DNA of 64,000 nucleotides from Nonomuraea aurantiaca (GCF_020215705.1 NZ_JAIWNB010000008.1:248001-312000), one strand, 5' to 3'. Shown: positions 49,243 to 57,913, counted from the first letter of the stretch. Notes: generated by a model not told the origin, from the sequence alone. Numbers and translations are program-made.

Positions 49243-51179
49243 AACGGCTGATCCTTCTCATCGCCGCCGCCGTGGCGGCCTGGCTGCTGCCGTACGGGCT
49301 GGGCGGCTACGCCATCCACGTCGTCGACGTGGCGATCATCTTCGCGGTCCTCGGCATCGGCCTCGGGCTGGCCATGGGCGTGGCCGGGCAGATCAACCTG
49401 GCGCAGATCGCCTTCTTCGGCGTCGGCGCCTACGCCGTCGCCATCCTCACCACCCGGGCCGGGCTCGGCTTCTGGACCGCCGCCGCGCTGGCCCTGCTGG
49501 CCGCCGTCCTGGTCGGGCTGCTGGTGGGCCTGCCCGCGCTGCGGATGCAGTCGCACTATCTGGGCATCGTCACGCTCGGGCTGGCGCTGGCCTTCGTCAA
49601 CTGGATCACCAACGCGACCGTCGCCGGGCGGGCCGAGGGCATCAGCGACATTCCGGTGCCGCCGCTGTTCGGGGTGGACCTGGCCAGTGAGTACCTCTTC
49701 TACTACGTCGAGCTGGTGGTGTTCGCGCTCGCGCTGGCGTTCGCGCTGTTCCTGACCCACTCGCCGCTCGGCCGCCGGCTGCGCGCCATGCGCGACGACG
49801 ACCTGGCCGCCGGCGCGCTCGGCGCGGAGATCCCGCTGCTGCGCATGACCGCCTTCGTGCTGTCCGGCCTGTACGGCGGCATCGCCGGGGTGCTGTACGC
49901 CGGGCTCATCCGGTTCGTGGCGCCGGAGACGTTCAGCATCGCCAACATGTTCCTGTTGCTGGCCATGGTGATCATCGGTGGCAGGCGGAGCATCCTCGGC
50001 TGCGTCGTCGGGGCGGTGGCGCTGTCGCTGGTCAGGGAGGCGCTGCTGGACGTGTCGGCCTACGCCCAGCTCGGCTATGGCAGCGTGGTCGTCCTCGTGG
50101 TGGTCTTCGCCCCCACCGGGCTGGCCGGGCTACCCGCCCGGCTCCGGCGGCGCCGGGCCGCCGGGGCGAGGGCCGCACTGGGTTCCTTCCAGCCGTACGA
50201 CCGCGTGCATGACCGGGAGGACGGCCGGACAGATGGCCAGGCGCGCGACCGGGTGGGCGCGGATGCTGTCGCGGACGCGGGTGTGGGGTCGGGCGCGGAC
50301 CTGCTGGAGGTCGACGGGGTGACCATGCGGTTCAAGGGGCTGACCGCGCTCGACCAGGTGTCGCTCACGATCACGGCCGGCGAGATCCGCGGGGTCGTGG
50401 GGCCCAACGGGTCGGGCAAGACGACGCTGTTCAACGTCGTGAGTGGCTTCTACACGCCGACGTCCGGCCGCGTCCTGTTCCGGGGGCGGGAGGTCACCGG
50501 CGCGGCTCCGTACCGGCTGTCCCTGCTGGGGGTGGCCCGCACGTTCCAGAACCTGCGGCTGTTCGGCGACCTCACCGTCCGGGAGAACATCCTGGTCGGC
50601 CTGGATCGCACGCGGACGCGCTGGGTCTGGCGATATCTCGCGCTTCCCTGGAGCGTGCTCGGATTCGAGCGGGTGCTGCGGGTGCGGGCCGATGAGCTGA
50701 TCGACCGGTTCGGGCTGCGGGACTTCGCCGACGCCGCGCCGCGCGCCCTGCCGTACGGGATCCAGCGGCGGATCGAGATGGCCCGCGCGATGGCGATGAC
50801 GCCCGCGCTGCTGCTGCTCGACGAGCCGGCGGCCGGGCTCAACGGCGAGGAGGTACGGCAACTCGCCGCGATCGTCCGCTCGATCAGGGACTCCGGCGTG
50901 ACGGTCGTGGTGATCGAGCACAACATGGGCCTGGTCATGTCGCTGTGCGACCGGGTCACCGTGCTGTCCGGCGGGAAGGTCATCGCCGACGGCGCGCCCG
51001 CGGACGTCGCCGTCCAGCCCGACGTGGTCGCGGCCTACCTCGGCGACTCGATGTCCGCACCGTCCAGGACCGCCGCCGAGCCCGCCGACGAGCCCGCCCC
51101 CGAGTCCGCTGCCGGGGCTGCCACCGAATCCGCCACCGAATCCGCCACCGATTCCGCTGCCGAGGAGGCCGCCAGATGA
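49239..51179 (+). CDS. Fused ABC importer permease-ATPase (LivM-LivG)
   Basis: Single protein of 646 residues. Residues 1-300 are the LivM permease (GLGLAMGVAGQINLAQIAFF, LPALRMQSHYLGIVTLGLAL, RRLRAMRDDDLAAGALG). A charged linker of about 40 residues follows (DREDGRTDGQARDRVGADAV). Residues about 345-600 are the LivG ATPase: Walker A VVGPNGSGKTTLFNVVSG, IARTFQNLRLF-like VARTFQNLRLF, LPYGIQRRIEMARAMAM as signature region, Walker B LLLLDEPAAGL and VIEHNM. The end is a low-complexity Ala/Glu/Ser/Thr tail with ATES repeats. The fusion fixes a 1:1 ratio of permease and ATPase. Confidence 0.9.
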   Translation: MKRLILLIAAAVAAWLLPYGLGGYAIHVVDVAIIFAVLGIGLGLAMGVAGQINLAQIAFFGVGAYAVAILTTRAGLGFWTAAALALLAAVLVGLLVGLPALRMQSHYLGIVTLGLALAFVNWITNATVAGRAEGISDIPVPPLFGVDLASEYLFYYVELVVFALALAFALFLTHSPLGRRLRAMRDDDLAAGALGAEIPLLRMTAFVLSGLYGGIAGVLYAGLIRFVAPETFSIANMFLLLAMVIIGGRRSILGCVVGAVALSLVREALLDVSAYAQLGYGSVVVLVVVFAPTGLAGLPARLRRRRAAGARAALGSFQPYDRVHDREDGRTDGQARDRVGADAVADAGVGSGADLLEVDGVTMRFKGLTALDQVSLTITAGEIRGVVGPNGSGKTTLFNVVSGFYTPTSGRVLFRGREVTGAAPYRLSLLGVARTFQNLRLFGDLTVRENILVGLDRTRTRWVWRYLALPWSVLGFERVLRVRADELIDRFGLRDFADAAPRALPYGIQRRIEMARAMAMTPALLLLDEPAAGLNGEEVRQLAAIVRSIRDSGVTVVVIEHNMGLVMSLCDRVTVLSGGKVIADGAPADVAVQPDVVAAYLGDSMSAPSRTAAEPADEPAPESAAGAATESATESATDSAAEEAAR

Positions 51180-51877
51180 GCACGCTGATCGTCGAAGGAC
51201 TGTCGGTGCACTACGGCGGGGTGCGGGCCGCCCGGGACGTGAGCTTCACGGTGGAGCCGGGCCAGTCGCTGGGCATCATCGGCGCCAACGGGGCGGGCAA
51301 GACCTCCACTCTCAAGGCCGTCATGGGCCTGGCGCCCCGGCAGGCCAGACGCATCGCCTTCGGTGAGCACGACCTGCTGCGCGCGCCCGCGCACACCCTG
51401 GTCCGCCACGGCATCGGCTACGTCCCCGAGGGGCGGCACGTGTTCCCGGGGCTCTCCGTGGAGAAGAACCTGCTGCTCGGCGCCTACACCGGCGACTGGA
51501 AGCGGACGCCGATCGGCGAGGTCTACGACCTGTTCCCGGTGCTCGGCGAGATGCGGCACCGCCTGGCCGGGGCGTTGTCCGGGGGTCAGCAGCAGATGCT
51601 GGCGATCGGCCGCGCGCTCATGTGCCGGCCCCGGGTGATGTTGCTCGACGAGCCGTCCATGGGACTGTCGCCGATCCTGGTCGAGGAGATCGTGACCGGG
51701 CTGAAAAGGCTGAACGCCGACGGGCTGAGCATCCTGCTGGTCGAGCAGAACGCCAAGCTCACCTTCGATGTCACCTCCGCCTGCCTGGTCATGGAGAACG
51801 GGGAGATCGCGGCCACCGGCACCTCGGCCGCCCTGCGAGTCGATCCCCAGGTCCGGCGCATCTACCTCGGCCTGTGA
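51176..51877 (+). CDS. Branched-chain-type ABC importer ATPase (LivF-like)
   Basis: ATPase of 233 residues, second nucleotide-binding subunit. Walker A IIGANGAGKTSTLKAVMG, signature LSGGQQQMLAIGRALMC, Walker B VMLLDEPSMGLSP and H-loop-like LLVEQNAKLTFDV are present, as is GIGYVPEGRHVFPGLSVEKN, typical for LivF. It overlaps the LivM-LivG stop (ATGA) and ends the operon. Small hairpins (GCCGGT-CCTCCC-ACCGGC at 51882-51899) follow the stop. Confidence 0.92.
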   Translation: MSTLIVEGLSVHYGGVRAARDVSFTVEPGQSLGIIGANGAGKTSTLKAVMGLAPRQARRIAFGEHDLLRAPAHTLVRHGIGYVPEGRHVFPGLSVEKNLLLGAYTGDWKRTPIGEVYDLFPVLGEMRHRLAGALSGGQQQMLAIGRALMCRPRVMLLDEPSMGLSPILVEEIVTGLKRLNADGLSILLVEQNAKLTFDVTSACLVMENGEIAATGTSAALRVDPQVRRIYLGL

Positions 51878-51881
51878 GCCC

Positions 51882-51912
51882 GCCGGTCCTCCCACCGGCC
51901 CTCCGCAGGGCC
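51882..51912. terminator. Overlapping hairpins after the importer operon
   Basis: GCCGGT-CCTCCC-ACCGGC (51882-51899) and GGCCC-TCCGCA-GGGCC (51897-51912) lie between convergent stop codons. They lack T-runs, so this is a probable but weak terminator pair. Confidence 0.45.
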
Positions 51913-51922
51913 TCCGCCGGTG

Positions 51923-52816
51923 CTACGGGGCGATCACGGCGACCCGGCTGCTCAGGGCCTCGGTGAGTGGCGGGAAGCGGGTGAGCACCTCGGGGTCGTG
52001 GCCGGCCACCACCAGGTGCGGACCGTCGGCGAGCTCGTTGATCCGGTCGAAGGCCCCGTACATGCCGGTCATGCTGTGCAGGATCGGGAACGGCCGGTCG
52101 TCCTCGATGTTCTCGTAGAAGTGGCTCGCGTCCGAGGCGATCACCACGTGGCCGCGCGCGGTCCGAATCCGTACCACCTGCATACCCGCCGTGTGCCCGC
52201 CGACCAGGTGGACGCTCAGCCCGGGGACCACCTCGGCGTCGCCGTCGAGCAGGTCCATCCGGCCCTCCTTCTCCGCCGCCCGCAGGTGCGCGACGTCGTC
52301 CTCGTCCATCAGCCAGCGCTCTCTGGTGATGCGCCGGGCCCAGGGGCCGGTCCAGTAGTCGAGCTCGGCCCGCTGCAGGACGTACCGGGCGGCGCCGAAC
52401 TCACGGGCCGTGCCGGTGTGGTCGTAGTGCAGGTGGGTGAGCACCACGTGGCCGACCGCGTCGGCGCGCACGCCCAGCTCGGCCATCGTCTCGGCGGGTG
52501 CGGCCAGGTAGTCGAGGCCGTCGATCCGGGCGGCGCGGGCGCGGCTGATGCCGGTGTCGATGACGACGGTGTGCCGGTCGGAGACGGCCAGCCAGGTGTA
52601 GTAGGCCGTCGGGTGCGGCTCGCCCGCCCGCCTGTCGTGGCCGTGGAAGTGCTCACCGCGCAGGGCGGCGCGCCGCGCGTACTGGAAGGCGTAGACGCGG
52701 AACTCCCCGCCATCCGCGCTGTGCCCGCCACCTGCGCTGTGCCGGCCACCTGCGCTGTACTCGTCCCTCACGTTGTGCTCGCCACCCACGCCACCCTCGC
52801 CGCCCTCGCTGCTCAC
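51923..52816 (-). CDS. Metallo-beta-lactamase-fold hydrolase (AHL lactonase-like)
   Basis: Protein of 297 residues with the metal-binding HxHxDH in VVLTHLHYDHTGTAREFG, a later His in HLVGGHTAGMQVV, Asp in VIASDASHFYENI and a terminal His in VVAGHDPEVL. It resembles N-acyl-homoserine lactonases (AttM/AiiA-type), but in this operon it more likely opens a lactone formed from quinate or shikimate compounds. GTG 52816 overlaps the MFS stop (GTGA). The first 45 residues are a Gly/His/Ser-rich repeat (SAGGRHSAGGGHSADGG) not expected in the family, so the functional start may be later. Confidence 0.8.
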   Translation of the reverse strand: MSSEGGEGGVGGEHNVRDEYSAGGRHSAGGGHSADGGEFRVYAFQYARRAALRGEHFHGHDRRAGEPHPTAYYTWLAVSDRHTVVIDTGISRARAARIDGLDYLAAPAETMAELGVRADAVGHVVLTHLHYDHTGTAREFGAARYVLQRAELDYWTGPWARRITRERWLMDEDDVAHLRAAEKEGRMDLLDGDAEVVPGLSVHLVGGHTAGMQVVRIRTARGHVVIASDASHFYENIEDDRPFPILHSMTGMYGAFDRINELADGPHLVVAGHDPEVLTRFPPLTEALSSRVAVIAP

Positions 52817-54150
52817 GTCGCGCGTGCCGTCGCGGTCGGTGCGGGGGTGGCGGGCTTGACGCCGAGCTGGTCGGTGGGAGTCCGGTAGGTCTCTCGCGCG
52901 GTGGCCACGGCGGCCACGTTGATCAGGCACAGCGCCGCGGTGAGCAGGGAGACGCCCAGCCAGCTGTCCCGGCCCGTGCCGGCCACCGCCGTGGCGAGCG
53001 TGGGCGCGAACCCGGCGATGGCGAACCCGATCTGCGTGCCGATCGCCATCCCGGACAGCCGTACCCGGGTACTGAACATCTCCCCGTAGAACGACGGCCA
53101 GACCCCGCTGGTCGCGCTGTGCACGACACCGAACATCAGGATCCCCACCACGAAGATCAGCGGATAGCCACCGGCCGAGATCGCCCAGAGGTAGGCGAAG
53201 ATCAGCACCGCGCACCCCAGCGAGCCGCCGATGAACACCGGCTTGCGCCCCACCCGGTCCGACAGCCTCCCCCACAGCGGGATCGTGATCACCGCCGCGA
53301 CATTGGCCAGCACGCCGACCCACAGTATCGGCGCACGCTCCAGCCCCACCGTGTTGACCGCGTACGACAGCGCGTGGACGGTGAAGATCGTGCTCACCGA
53401 CGCGATCACCGCGGCCACGATCACCCGCAGGACGTCCGTCCCATGCTCGCGGAACAGCACGACCAGCGGCAGCTTGGCCACGCCGTTCTCGGCGACCTCC
53501 CGCTCGAAGGCGGGCGTCTCCTCCAGCGTGCGGCGGATCACGAACCCGACGGCCGCCACCACGATGCTCAGCCAGAACGGTACCCGCCAGCCCCAGCTCA
53601 GCAGTTGCGCATCGGGCAGCGCCGCGATCGGCAGGAAGATCGCGGTCGCGATGATCTGTCCGGCCTGCGTGCCGTTGAGGGTGAAGCTGGTGTAGTAGGC
53701 GCGGCGTCCTTCCGGGGCGTGTTCGAGCGTCATGGAGTTCGCGCCCGCCTGCTCACCCGAGACGGAGAACCCCTGCATCAGCCGCAGCACCACCAGCAGC
53801 ACCGGGGCCAGCACCCCGACCTGGTCATAGGTGGGCAGGCAGCCGACCAGGAACGTCGAGAGCCCCATCAGCACCAGTGTGGAGACCAGCACCTTCTTGC
53901 GCCCGAACTTGTCCCCCACATGCCCGAGCACGAACGCGCCGACGGGCCTGGCCAGGTAGCCGACGCCGAACGTGGCCAGGGCCAGCAGCGTTCCGGTGCC
54001 CGGGGCGGACGAAGGGAAGAAGACCTTGCCGAAGACCAGGGCGGCGGCGGTGCCGTAGATGAAGAAGTCGTAGTACTCCAGGGCGCTGCCGATCCAGGCG
54101 GCGATCGCGGCCTTGCGCGGCTTTCCCTGGGGAGTGGGGATGTCGGTCAC
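52813..54150 (-). CDS. MFS transporter of the metabolite:H+ symporter (ShiA-like) type
   Basis: Transporter of 445 residues with 12 helices. MHS-family motifs are AAWIGSALEYYDFFIYGTAA, ARPVGAFVLGHVGDKFGRKK, LMQGFSVSGEQAGANSMTLE and WGRLSDRVGRKPVFIGGSL. Relatives carry shikimate (ShiA), alpha-ketoglutarate or proline. Position in the operon with the shikimate dehydrogenase and dehydroshikimate dehydratase makes shikimate or quinate the probable substrate. GTG start with GGGAGGAG upstream. Its own promoter region carries an operator copy (54183-54202). Confidence 0.9.
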   Translation of the reverse strand: MTDIPTPQGKPRKAAIAAWIGSALEYYDFFIYGTAAALVFGKVFFPSSAPGTGTLLALATFGVGYLARPVGAFVLGHVGDKFGRKKVLVSTLVLMGLSTFLVGCLPTYDQVGVLAPVLLVVLRLMQGFSVSGEQAGANSMTLEHAPEGRRAYYTSFTLNGTQAGQIIATAIFLPIAALPDAQLLSWGWRVPFWLSIVVAAVGFVIRRTLEETPAFEREVAENGVAKLPLVVLFREHGTDVLRVIVAAVIASVSTIFTVHALSYAVNTVGLERAPILWVGVLANVAAVITIPLWGRLSDRVGRKPVFIGGSLGCAVLIFAYLWAISAGGYPLIFVVGILMFGVVHSATSGVWPSFYGEMFSTRVRLSGMAIGTQIGFAIAGFAPTLATAVAGTGRDSWLGVSLLTAALCLINVAAVATARETYRTPTDQLGVKPATPAPTATARAT

Positions 54151-54182
54151 GGGGCTCCTCCCGGGTGAGAATAGCCCCGAAA

Positions 54183-54202
54183 GTAACTCACTGGTTCGTA
54201 CA
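54183..54202. promoter_or_regulatory. Quinate-type TetR operator, site b (MFS gene)
   Basis: GTAACTCACTGGTTCGTACA; reverse complement TGTACGAACCAGTGAGTTAC. The left half TGTACGAAC is identical to site c. It lies 33-52 bp upstream of the MFS start, inside the operon, so the exporter-like gene can also be controlled alone. Confidence 0.65.
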
Positions 54203-54276
54203 TTACAAGAGTGTGTCCAAACCCTCTCCCGAGCGGCCGAGATGGGGTGCGAACGTCCGGCCGCAGGTGGGTGGCA

Positions 54277-54942
54277 CTACGCCGGGGCGCCGGCCGCACG
54301 CAGGTAGGCGACGGTCAGCTCGCCGACCATCGTGCGCAGTCTGGCGCGGTGCTCCGGCGCGGTCATGTCGCGGCCGAACAGCGCCCCGAACGTGTGCTGG
54401 TTGGCGACCCGGAAGAAGCAGAACGCGCTGATCATCATGTGCACGTCGATGGCATCGGCCTCGGTGACGAAGTCGCCGGACTCCTGCCCCGCGTCGAGGA
54501 TGCGGGAGATGATGTCGAGCACGGGCGCGCCCAGGTTGGCGAGCAGCTCGGACTTGCGGATGTGCTCGGCCTCGTGGATGTTCTCGATGCCGACCAGCTT
54601 GATGAAGTCGCGGTGCGCGTCGTGGTGGTCGAAGGTCAGCTCCGCCAGTGTACGGATGGCCTCCACCGGCGCCAGGTGCGCCACGTCGACGGTCTGCTCG
54701 GCGGCCCGCACCTCGGTGTACGCCTTCTCCAGGACCGCGATGTAGAGCTGCTCCTTACCGCCGAAATAGTAGTAGATCATGCGCTTGGTGGTGCGCGTCC
54801 GCTCGGCGATCTCGTCCACCCTGGCGCCGGCGTACCCGTGCCGCGCGAACTCCCGCTGCGCGACCTGAAGGATCTCCGCCTTGGTCCGGTCGGCGTCACG
54901 CTGACGTTCACCGGCGGCGCGAGCGAGTGGCTGCGAGGTCAT
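54277..54942 (-). CDS. TetR-family regulator of hydroaromatic acid genes
   Basis: Regulator of 221 residues. HTH at about residues 25-65 (FARHGYAGARVDEIAERTRT, TKRMIYYYFGGKEQLYIAVL) and ligand domain with FIKLVGIENIHEAEHIRKSE and AFCFFRVANQHTFGALFGRD. It lies inside the quinate/shikimate operon and starts 35 bp within the end of the dehydratase gene, so it is co-translated. The palindrome TACGAAC-N6-GTTCGTA before the operon, repeated before the MFS gene and the ABC importer, is the predicted binding site. Confidence 0.87.
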   Translation of the reverse strand: MTSQPLARAAGERQRDADRTKAEILQVAQREFARHGYAGARVDEIAERTRTTKRMIYYYFGGKEQLYIAVLEKAYTEVRAAEQTVDVAHLAPVEAIRTLAELTFDHHDAHRDFIKLVGIENIHEAEHIRKSELLANLGAPVLDIISRILDAGQESGDFVTEADAIDVHMMISAFCFFRVANQHTFGALFGRDMTAPEHRARLRTMVGELTVAYLRAAGAPA

Positions 54943-56881
54943 GGGGCTCCACGGTCGGGCCGACGGGGGTCGCGTTCATCCTAGATGAACGTTGTCCTTG
55001 TGAGGTGTGCCCTCGCGAGGCGTGCCCTTGCGAGGCGTCGCCTTCCCAGGCGTGTCCCACCCGGGCGTGCTGGGCGGCGAGGCGGACGGGCGCGTTGGCG
55101 GCGCCGTAGCCCTGGTAGCCGCCGACGCGCTGGACGAGCTCGAAGAAAACCCGCCCGGCCGTGATCGTGTAAAGGTGGAGGAACTCCCCGTGCTCGTCCC
55201 TGTCGTACAGCAGGCCGAGCTCCCGCAGCTCGGGTGGCACGTCGTACCGGGCGGCGAGGTCGTCGTAGTAGTTGGTGGGGACGGCGAGCAGCAGCTCGGG
55301 GTGTACGGCGCCCAGCCTGCGGGCGGTGGCCACGATGTCGTCGCAGGCCAGGGCGATGTGTTGCCAGGGGATGTGCTGGGCGCCGACCTGGTTGATGTTG
55401 AGCACCATCCGTACGGCGCCGTCCCCGGTGGACATCGCCTTGCTGCGCAGCAGGCCGTACGGGTCGGGCACCTCCAGGCTCTCCTGGGGGCGCAGGCCGA
55501 GGACAGTGCGGTAGAACAGCGCGGCCTCGTCGAAGTGGTGCCTGGGCTGGGTGAGCGCCACGTGGTCGATGTGCGTGATGCCCCCCGCCACCGGTTCACC
55601 CGCCGCGCGGGGTTCGAAGTCGTCGGTCCAGCTGGAATGGTCGGGATGCTCGGTGCGGCAGAAGAAGAGCTCGGTCCCGTCCGGCGCGGCGATCGCGTCC
55701 AGCCTGGCGTCCCGAGGGGCGCGGTGGCGGGGCAGGACCGGCGACAGCAGGGACTCGGCGCGCCGTACGGAACCGGCGGGGTCCGGGCTCTCCAGCCCGA
55801 TCGCCGCGAGCGCGGGTCCGTCGCCGGTGGCGTTGAGCAGGATCCGGGCCTCTCCCTGCTCCCAGAGTTCGACCGGCTTGTGGGCATGCGTCCCGGTGCA
55901 AACAAATCCGAGGGCCGCCAGCAGCCCGCCCAGCTCGGAAGTGTCATCTCCCGGGACGGACAGCTCGGCGAACGCGAAGCCGGACGGGATGACCGGGGGT
56001 GGGATGACCGGGCGCGGGATCGACGGGGACGCGGTCGACGGGGACGCGATCGGCGGGGTCGCGGCGCGGCGCTGGGCGGTGGCCTCCTCCAGGGCGATGA
56101 GCGACCGCATGGCGTCCAAGGCCGTACGGCCGGCTTCCGCCTGCCGGAAGCCGTCATTGAACACCTCCAGTGACAGCGGCCCGGCGTACCCGGTGTCCAG
56201 CACGTGGCTCACCAGTCCCGCCAGGTCGAAGGTGCCCTGGCCGGGGAAGCAGCGGTAGTGCCTGCTCCACTGCAGCACGTCCATCGCCAGCAGCGGCGCG
56301 TCGGCCAGCTGGAGGAAGAACACCCGGTCGCCCGGGATCGCCTCGATGCCGATCGGGTCGGAGCCGCGCGACAGGATGTGGAAGCTGTCGAGGCAGGTGC
56401 CGAGGTTCGGGTGGCCGGCCATGCGGACGATCCGCCAGGCATGCAGGTATTCGTTGACGTGCCTGCCCCAGGCCAGCGCCTCGTAGGCGATCCTGATGCC
56501 GTGTTCGGCGGCGCGTTCGGCGAGCAGGCGCAGTTGCTCGGCGGCCAGCTCGTCGTCGTCGACCGCGTCGGGCGACACGCTGGAGCAGACCAGCAGGAGG
56601 GTGGCACCGAGGCGTTCCATCAGCTCGAACTTGCGCTCGGCCCGGCGCAGGTTACGGGCCAGCACGTCGCCCGGCACCGCCTCGAAGTCACGGAACGGCT
56701 GGTACAGGTCGATGCCGAGGCCGAGGTCCCCGGCCCGGGCCCGCACCTCCTCCGGGCTCAGTGGGGAGACGAGGAGGTCGTTCTCGAAGATCTCCACGCC
56801 GTCGAAGCCCGCGGCGGAGATGGCGGTCAGCTTCTCCGCCAGCGTCCCGCTGACCGAGACGGTGGCGATGGACTTACGCAT
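54908..56881 (-). CDS. qsuB: 3-dehydroshikimate dehydratase, two-domain (QsuB/QuiC type)
   Basis: Enzyme of 657 residues that converts 3-dehydroshikimate to protocatechuate. The N-terminal sugar-isomerase-like TIM barrel (1-275) holds the metal ligands E134 (IAYEALAWG), D165 (CLDSFHI), Q191 (FFLQLADAP) and E239 (LSLEVFND), plus catalytic His/Arg in ALAWGRHVNEYLH. A Pro/Ser linker (about 285-305) leads to an HPPD-like domain (HIDHVALTQPRHHFDEAALF, PWQHIALACDDIVATARRLG, GRVFFELVQRVGGYQGYGAA). The last 45 residues are a repetitive, His/Gly/Ser tail and overlap the TetR gene. It starts 15 nt after the dehydrogenase gene. Confidence 0.92.
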   Translation of the reverse strand: MRKSIATVSVSGTLAEKLTAISAAGFDGVEIFENDLLVSPLSPEEVRARAGDLGLGIDLYQPFRDFEAVPGDVLARNLRRAERKFELMERLGATLLLVCSSVSPDAVDDDELAAEQLRLLAERAAEHGIRIAYEALAWGRHVNEYLHAWRIVRMAGHPNLGTCLDSFHILSRGSDPIGIEAIPGDRVFFLQLADAPLLAMDVLQWSRHYRCFPGQGTFDLAGLVSHVLDTGYAGPLSLEVFNDGFRQAEAGRTALDAMRSLIALEEATAQRRAATPPIASPSTASPSIPRPVIPPPVIPSGFAFAELSVPGDDTSELGGLLAALGFVCTGTHAHKPVELWEQGEARILLNATGDGPALAAIGLESPDPAGSVRRAESLLSPVLPRHRAPRDARLDAIAAPDGTELFFCRTEHPDHSSWTDDFEPRAAGEPVAGGITHIDHVALTQPRHHFDEAALFYRTVLGLRPQESLEVPDPYGLLRSKAMSTGDGAVRMVLNINQVGAQHIPWQHIALACDDIVATARRLGAVHPELLLAVPTNYYDDLAARYDVPPELRELGLLYDRDEHGEFLHLYTITAGRVFFELVQRVGGYQGYGAANAPVRLAAQHARVGHAWEGDASQGHASRGHTSQGQRSSRMNATPVGPTVEPHDLAATRSRRR

Positions 56882-56896
56882 GGGGAGACCTCCCGG

Positions 56897-57751
56897 TCAG
56901 GCGTCGATCAGGTCGGTGAGGTGGGTGAGCATCCGTTCGGCGTCGGGCTCACGGCCCGTGAACAGGCGGAAGGCATGCGCGGCCTGGAAGACCACCATGC
57001 CGCCGCCGTGCATGGTCCGGCAGCCGAGCGCCCTGGCCCTGCGCAGCAGCTCGGTCTCCAGGGGCCGGTAGACGATGTCGGCCACCCACAGTTCCGGCCG
57101 CAGCAGCTCGGCGGGGAGCGGCAGCCCGGGGTGCTGCGCCATCCCGGTGGGGGTCGCGTGCACCAGCCCGTCCGCCGTCGCGAGCAGCCCGCCCAGCTCG
57201 GCCTGGGCCGCGGTGCGGATCCGATCGGGCCCGAACCGTCCGGCCAGGTCGGCGGCGAGCGAGGCCGCCCGGCTTTCCGCGGCGTCGACCAGGACGACCT
57301 GATCGGCGCCGAGGGTCAGCAGGGCGTGCGCCACCGCGGCCCCCGCCCCGCCGGCACCCAGCTGCACCACCTGCCGGGTCGGCGCGTCGGGCAGTCCCCG
57401 GGCGAACGACTCCGCGAACCCGGTCCAGTCGGTGTTGTGCCCCACGGCCCGCCGCCCCTCGAACACGACGGTGTTGACCGCGCCGAGCATCGCCGCGTCC
57501 GCGGACAGCTCGTCCAGGAAGGGGATCACGGTCTGCTTGCACGGGTGGGTGATGTTGAGGCCGTCGTACCCGAGCCGCCGCGCCGTGCGGATCAGCTCTC
57601 CCGCGGCGTCGGCCCCCAGCCCCAGCTCGCCGATGTCGAGCAGCCGGTAGATGTAGCGCAGGCCGTGCGCGTCCGCTTCGCGCTCGTGCAGCGCGGGGCT
57701 GAACGACGGGCCGATCCCGGCGCCGATCAGGCCGATCAGATAGGAGCTCAT
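56897..57751 (-). CDS. Shikimate/quinate dehydrogenase
   Basis: Oxidoreductase of 284 residues of the AroE family. The substrate part contains IGPSFSPALHEREADAHGLR, GLNITHPCKQTVIPFLDEL (catalytic Lys in HPCKQ) and AVNTVVF; the cofactor part has VQLGAGGAGAAVAHALLTLG. The acidic ending VVLVDAAESRA after the Gly loop favours NAD over NADP, as expected for catabolic quinate/shikimate dehydrogenase rather than the biosynthetic AroE. It is first gene in the five-gene operon and has the best copy of the TetR palindrome 33 bp upstream. Confidence 0.9.
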   Translation of the reverse strand: MSSYLIGLIGAGIGPSFSPALHEREADAHGLRYIYRLLDIGELGLGADAAGELIRTARRLGYDGLNITHPCKQTVIPFLDELSADAAMLGAVNTVVFEGRRAVGHNTDWTGFAESFARGLPDAPTRQVVQLGAGGAGAAVAHALLTLGADQVVLVDAAESRAASLAADLAGRFGPDRIRTAAQAELGGLLATADGLVHATPTGMAQHPGLPLPAELLRPELWVADIVYRPLETELLRRARALGCRTMHGGGMVVFQAAHAFRLFTGREPDAERMLTHLTDLIDA

Positions 57752-57783
57752 CCGCTCTCACTCTCCTCCAGTCCCATCAAATG

Positions 57784-57803
57784 TACGAACTAGTACGTTC
57801 GTA
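57784..57803. promoter_or_regulatory. Quinate-type TetR operator, site c (operon promoter)
   Basis: TACGAAC-TAGTAC-GTTCGTA, perfect 7-bp arms with a 6-bp spacer, 33-52 bp upstream of the dehydrogenase start. It is the most symmetric of the three copies and defines the motif. Confidence 0.8.
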
Positions 57804-57867
57804 GGCTAGACCGCAAGGAGCACCACCCGTGAGAGCCGCCCGTCAGGCGGCTCGGACGGAGCGGGTC

Positions 57868-57913
57868 AGGAGGCTCGGGTGGATCGGATCAGGAGGCTTG
57901 GGTGGATCGGATC
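57868..57913. repeat. 23-bp tandem duplication at the end of the GNAT gene
   Basis: The unit AGGAGGCTYGGGTGGATCGG (plus ATC) occurs at 57868-57890 and again at 57891-57913 with one difference. The GNAT stop codon lies across the junction, so one unit is coding and the other is downstream. Confidence 0.85.

Noticed and set aside
51923..52816. Beta-lactamase resistance gene
   Set aside because: The HxHxDH fold is shared by many hydrolases; operon context and lack of an export signal argue against resistance.
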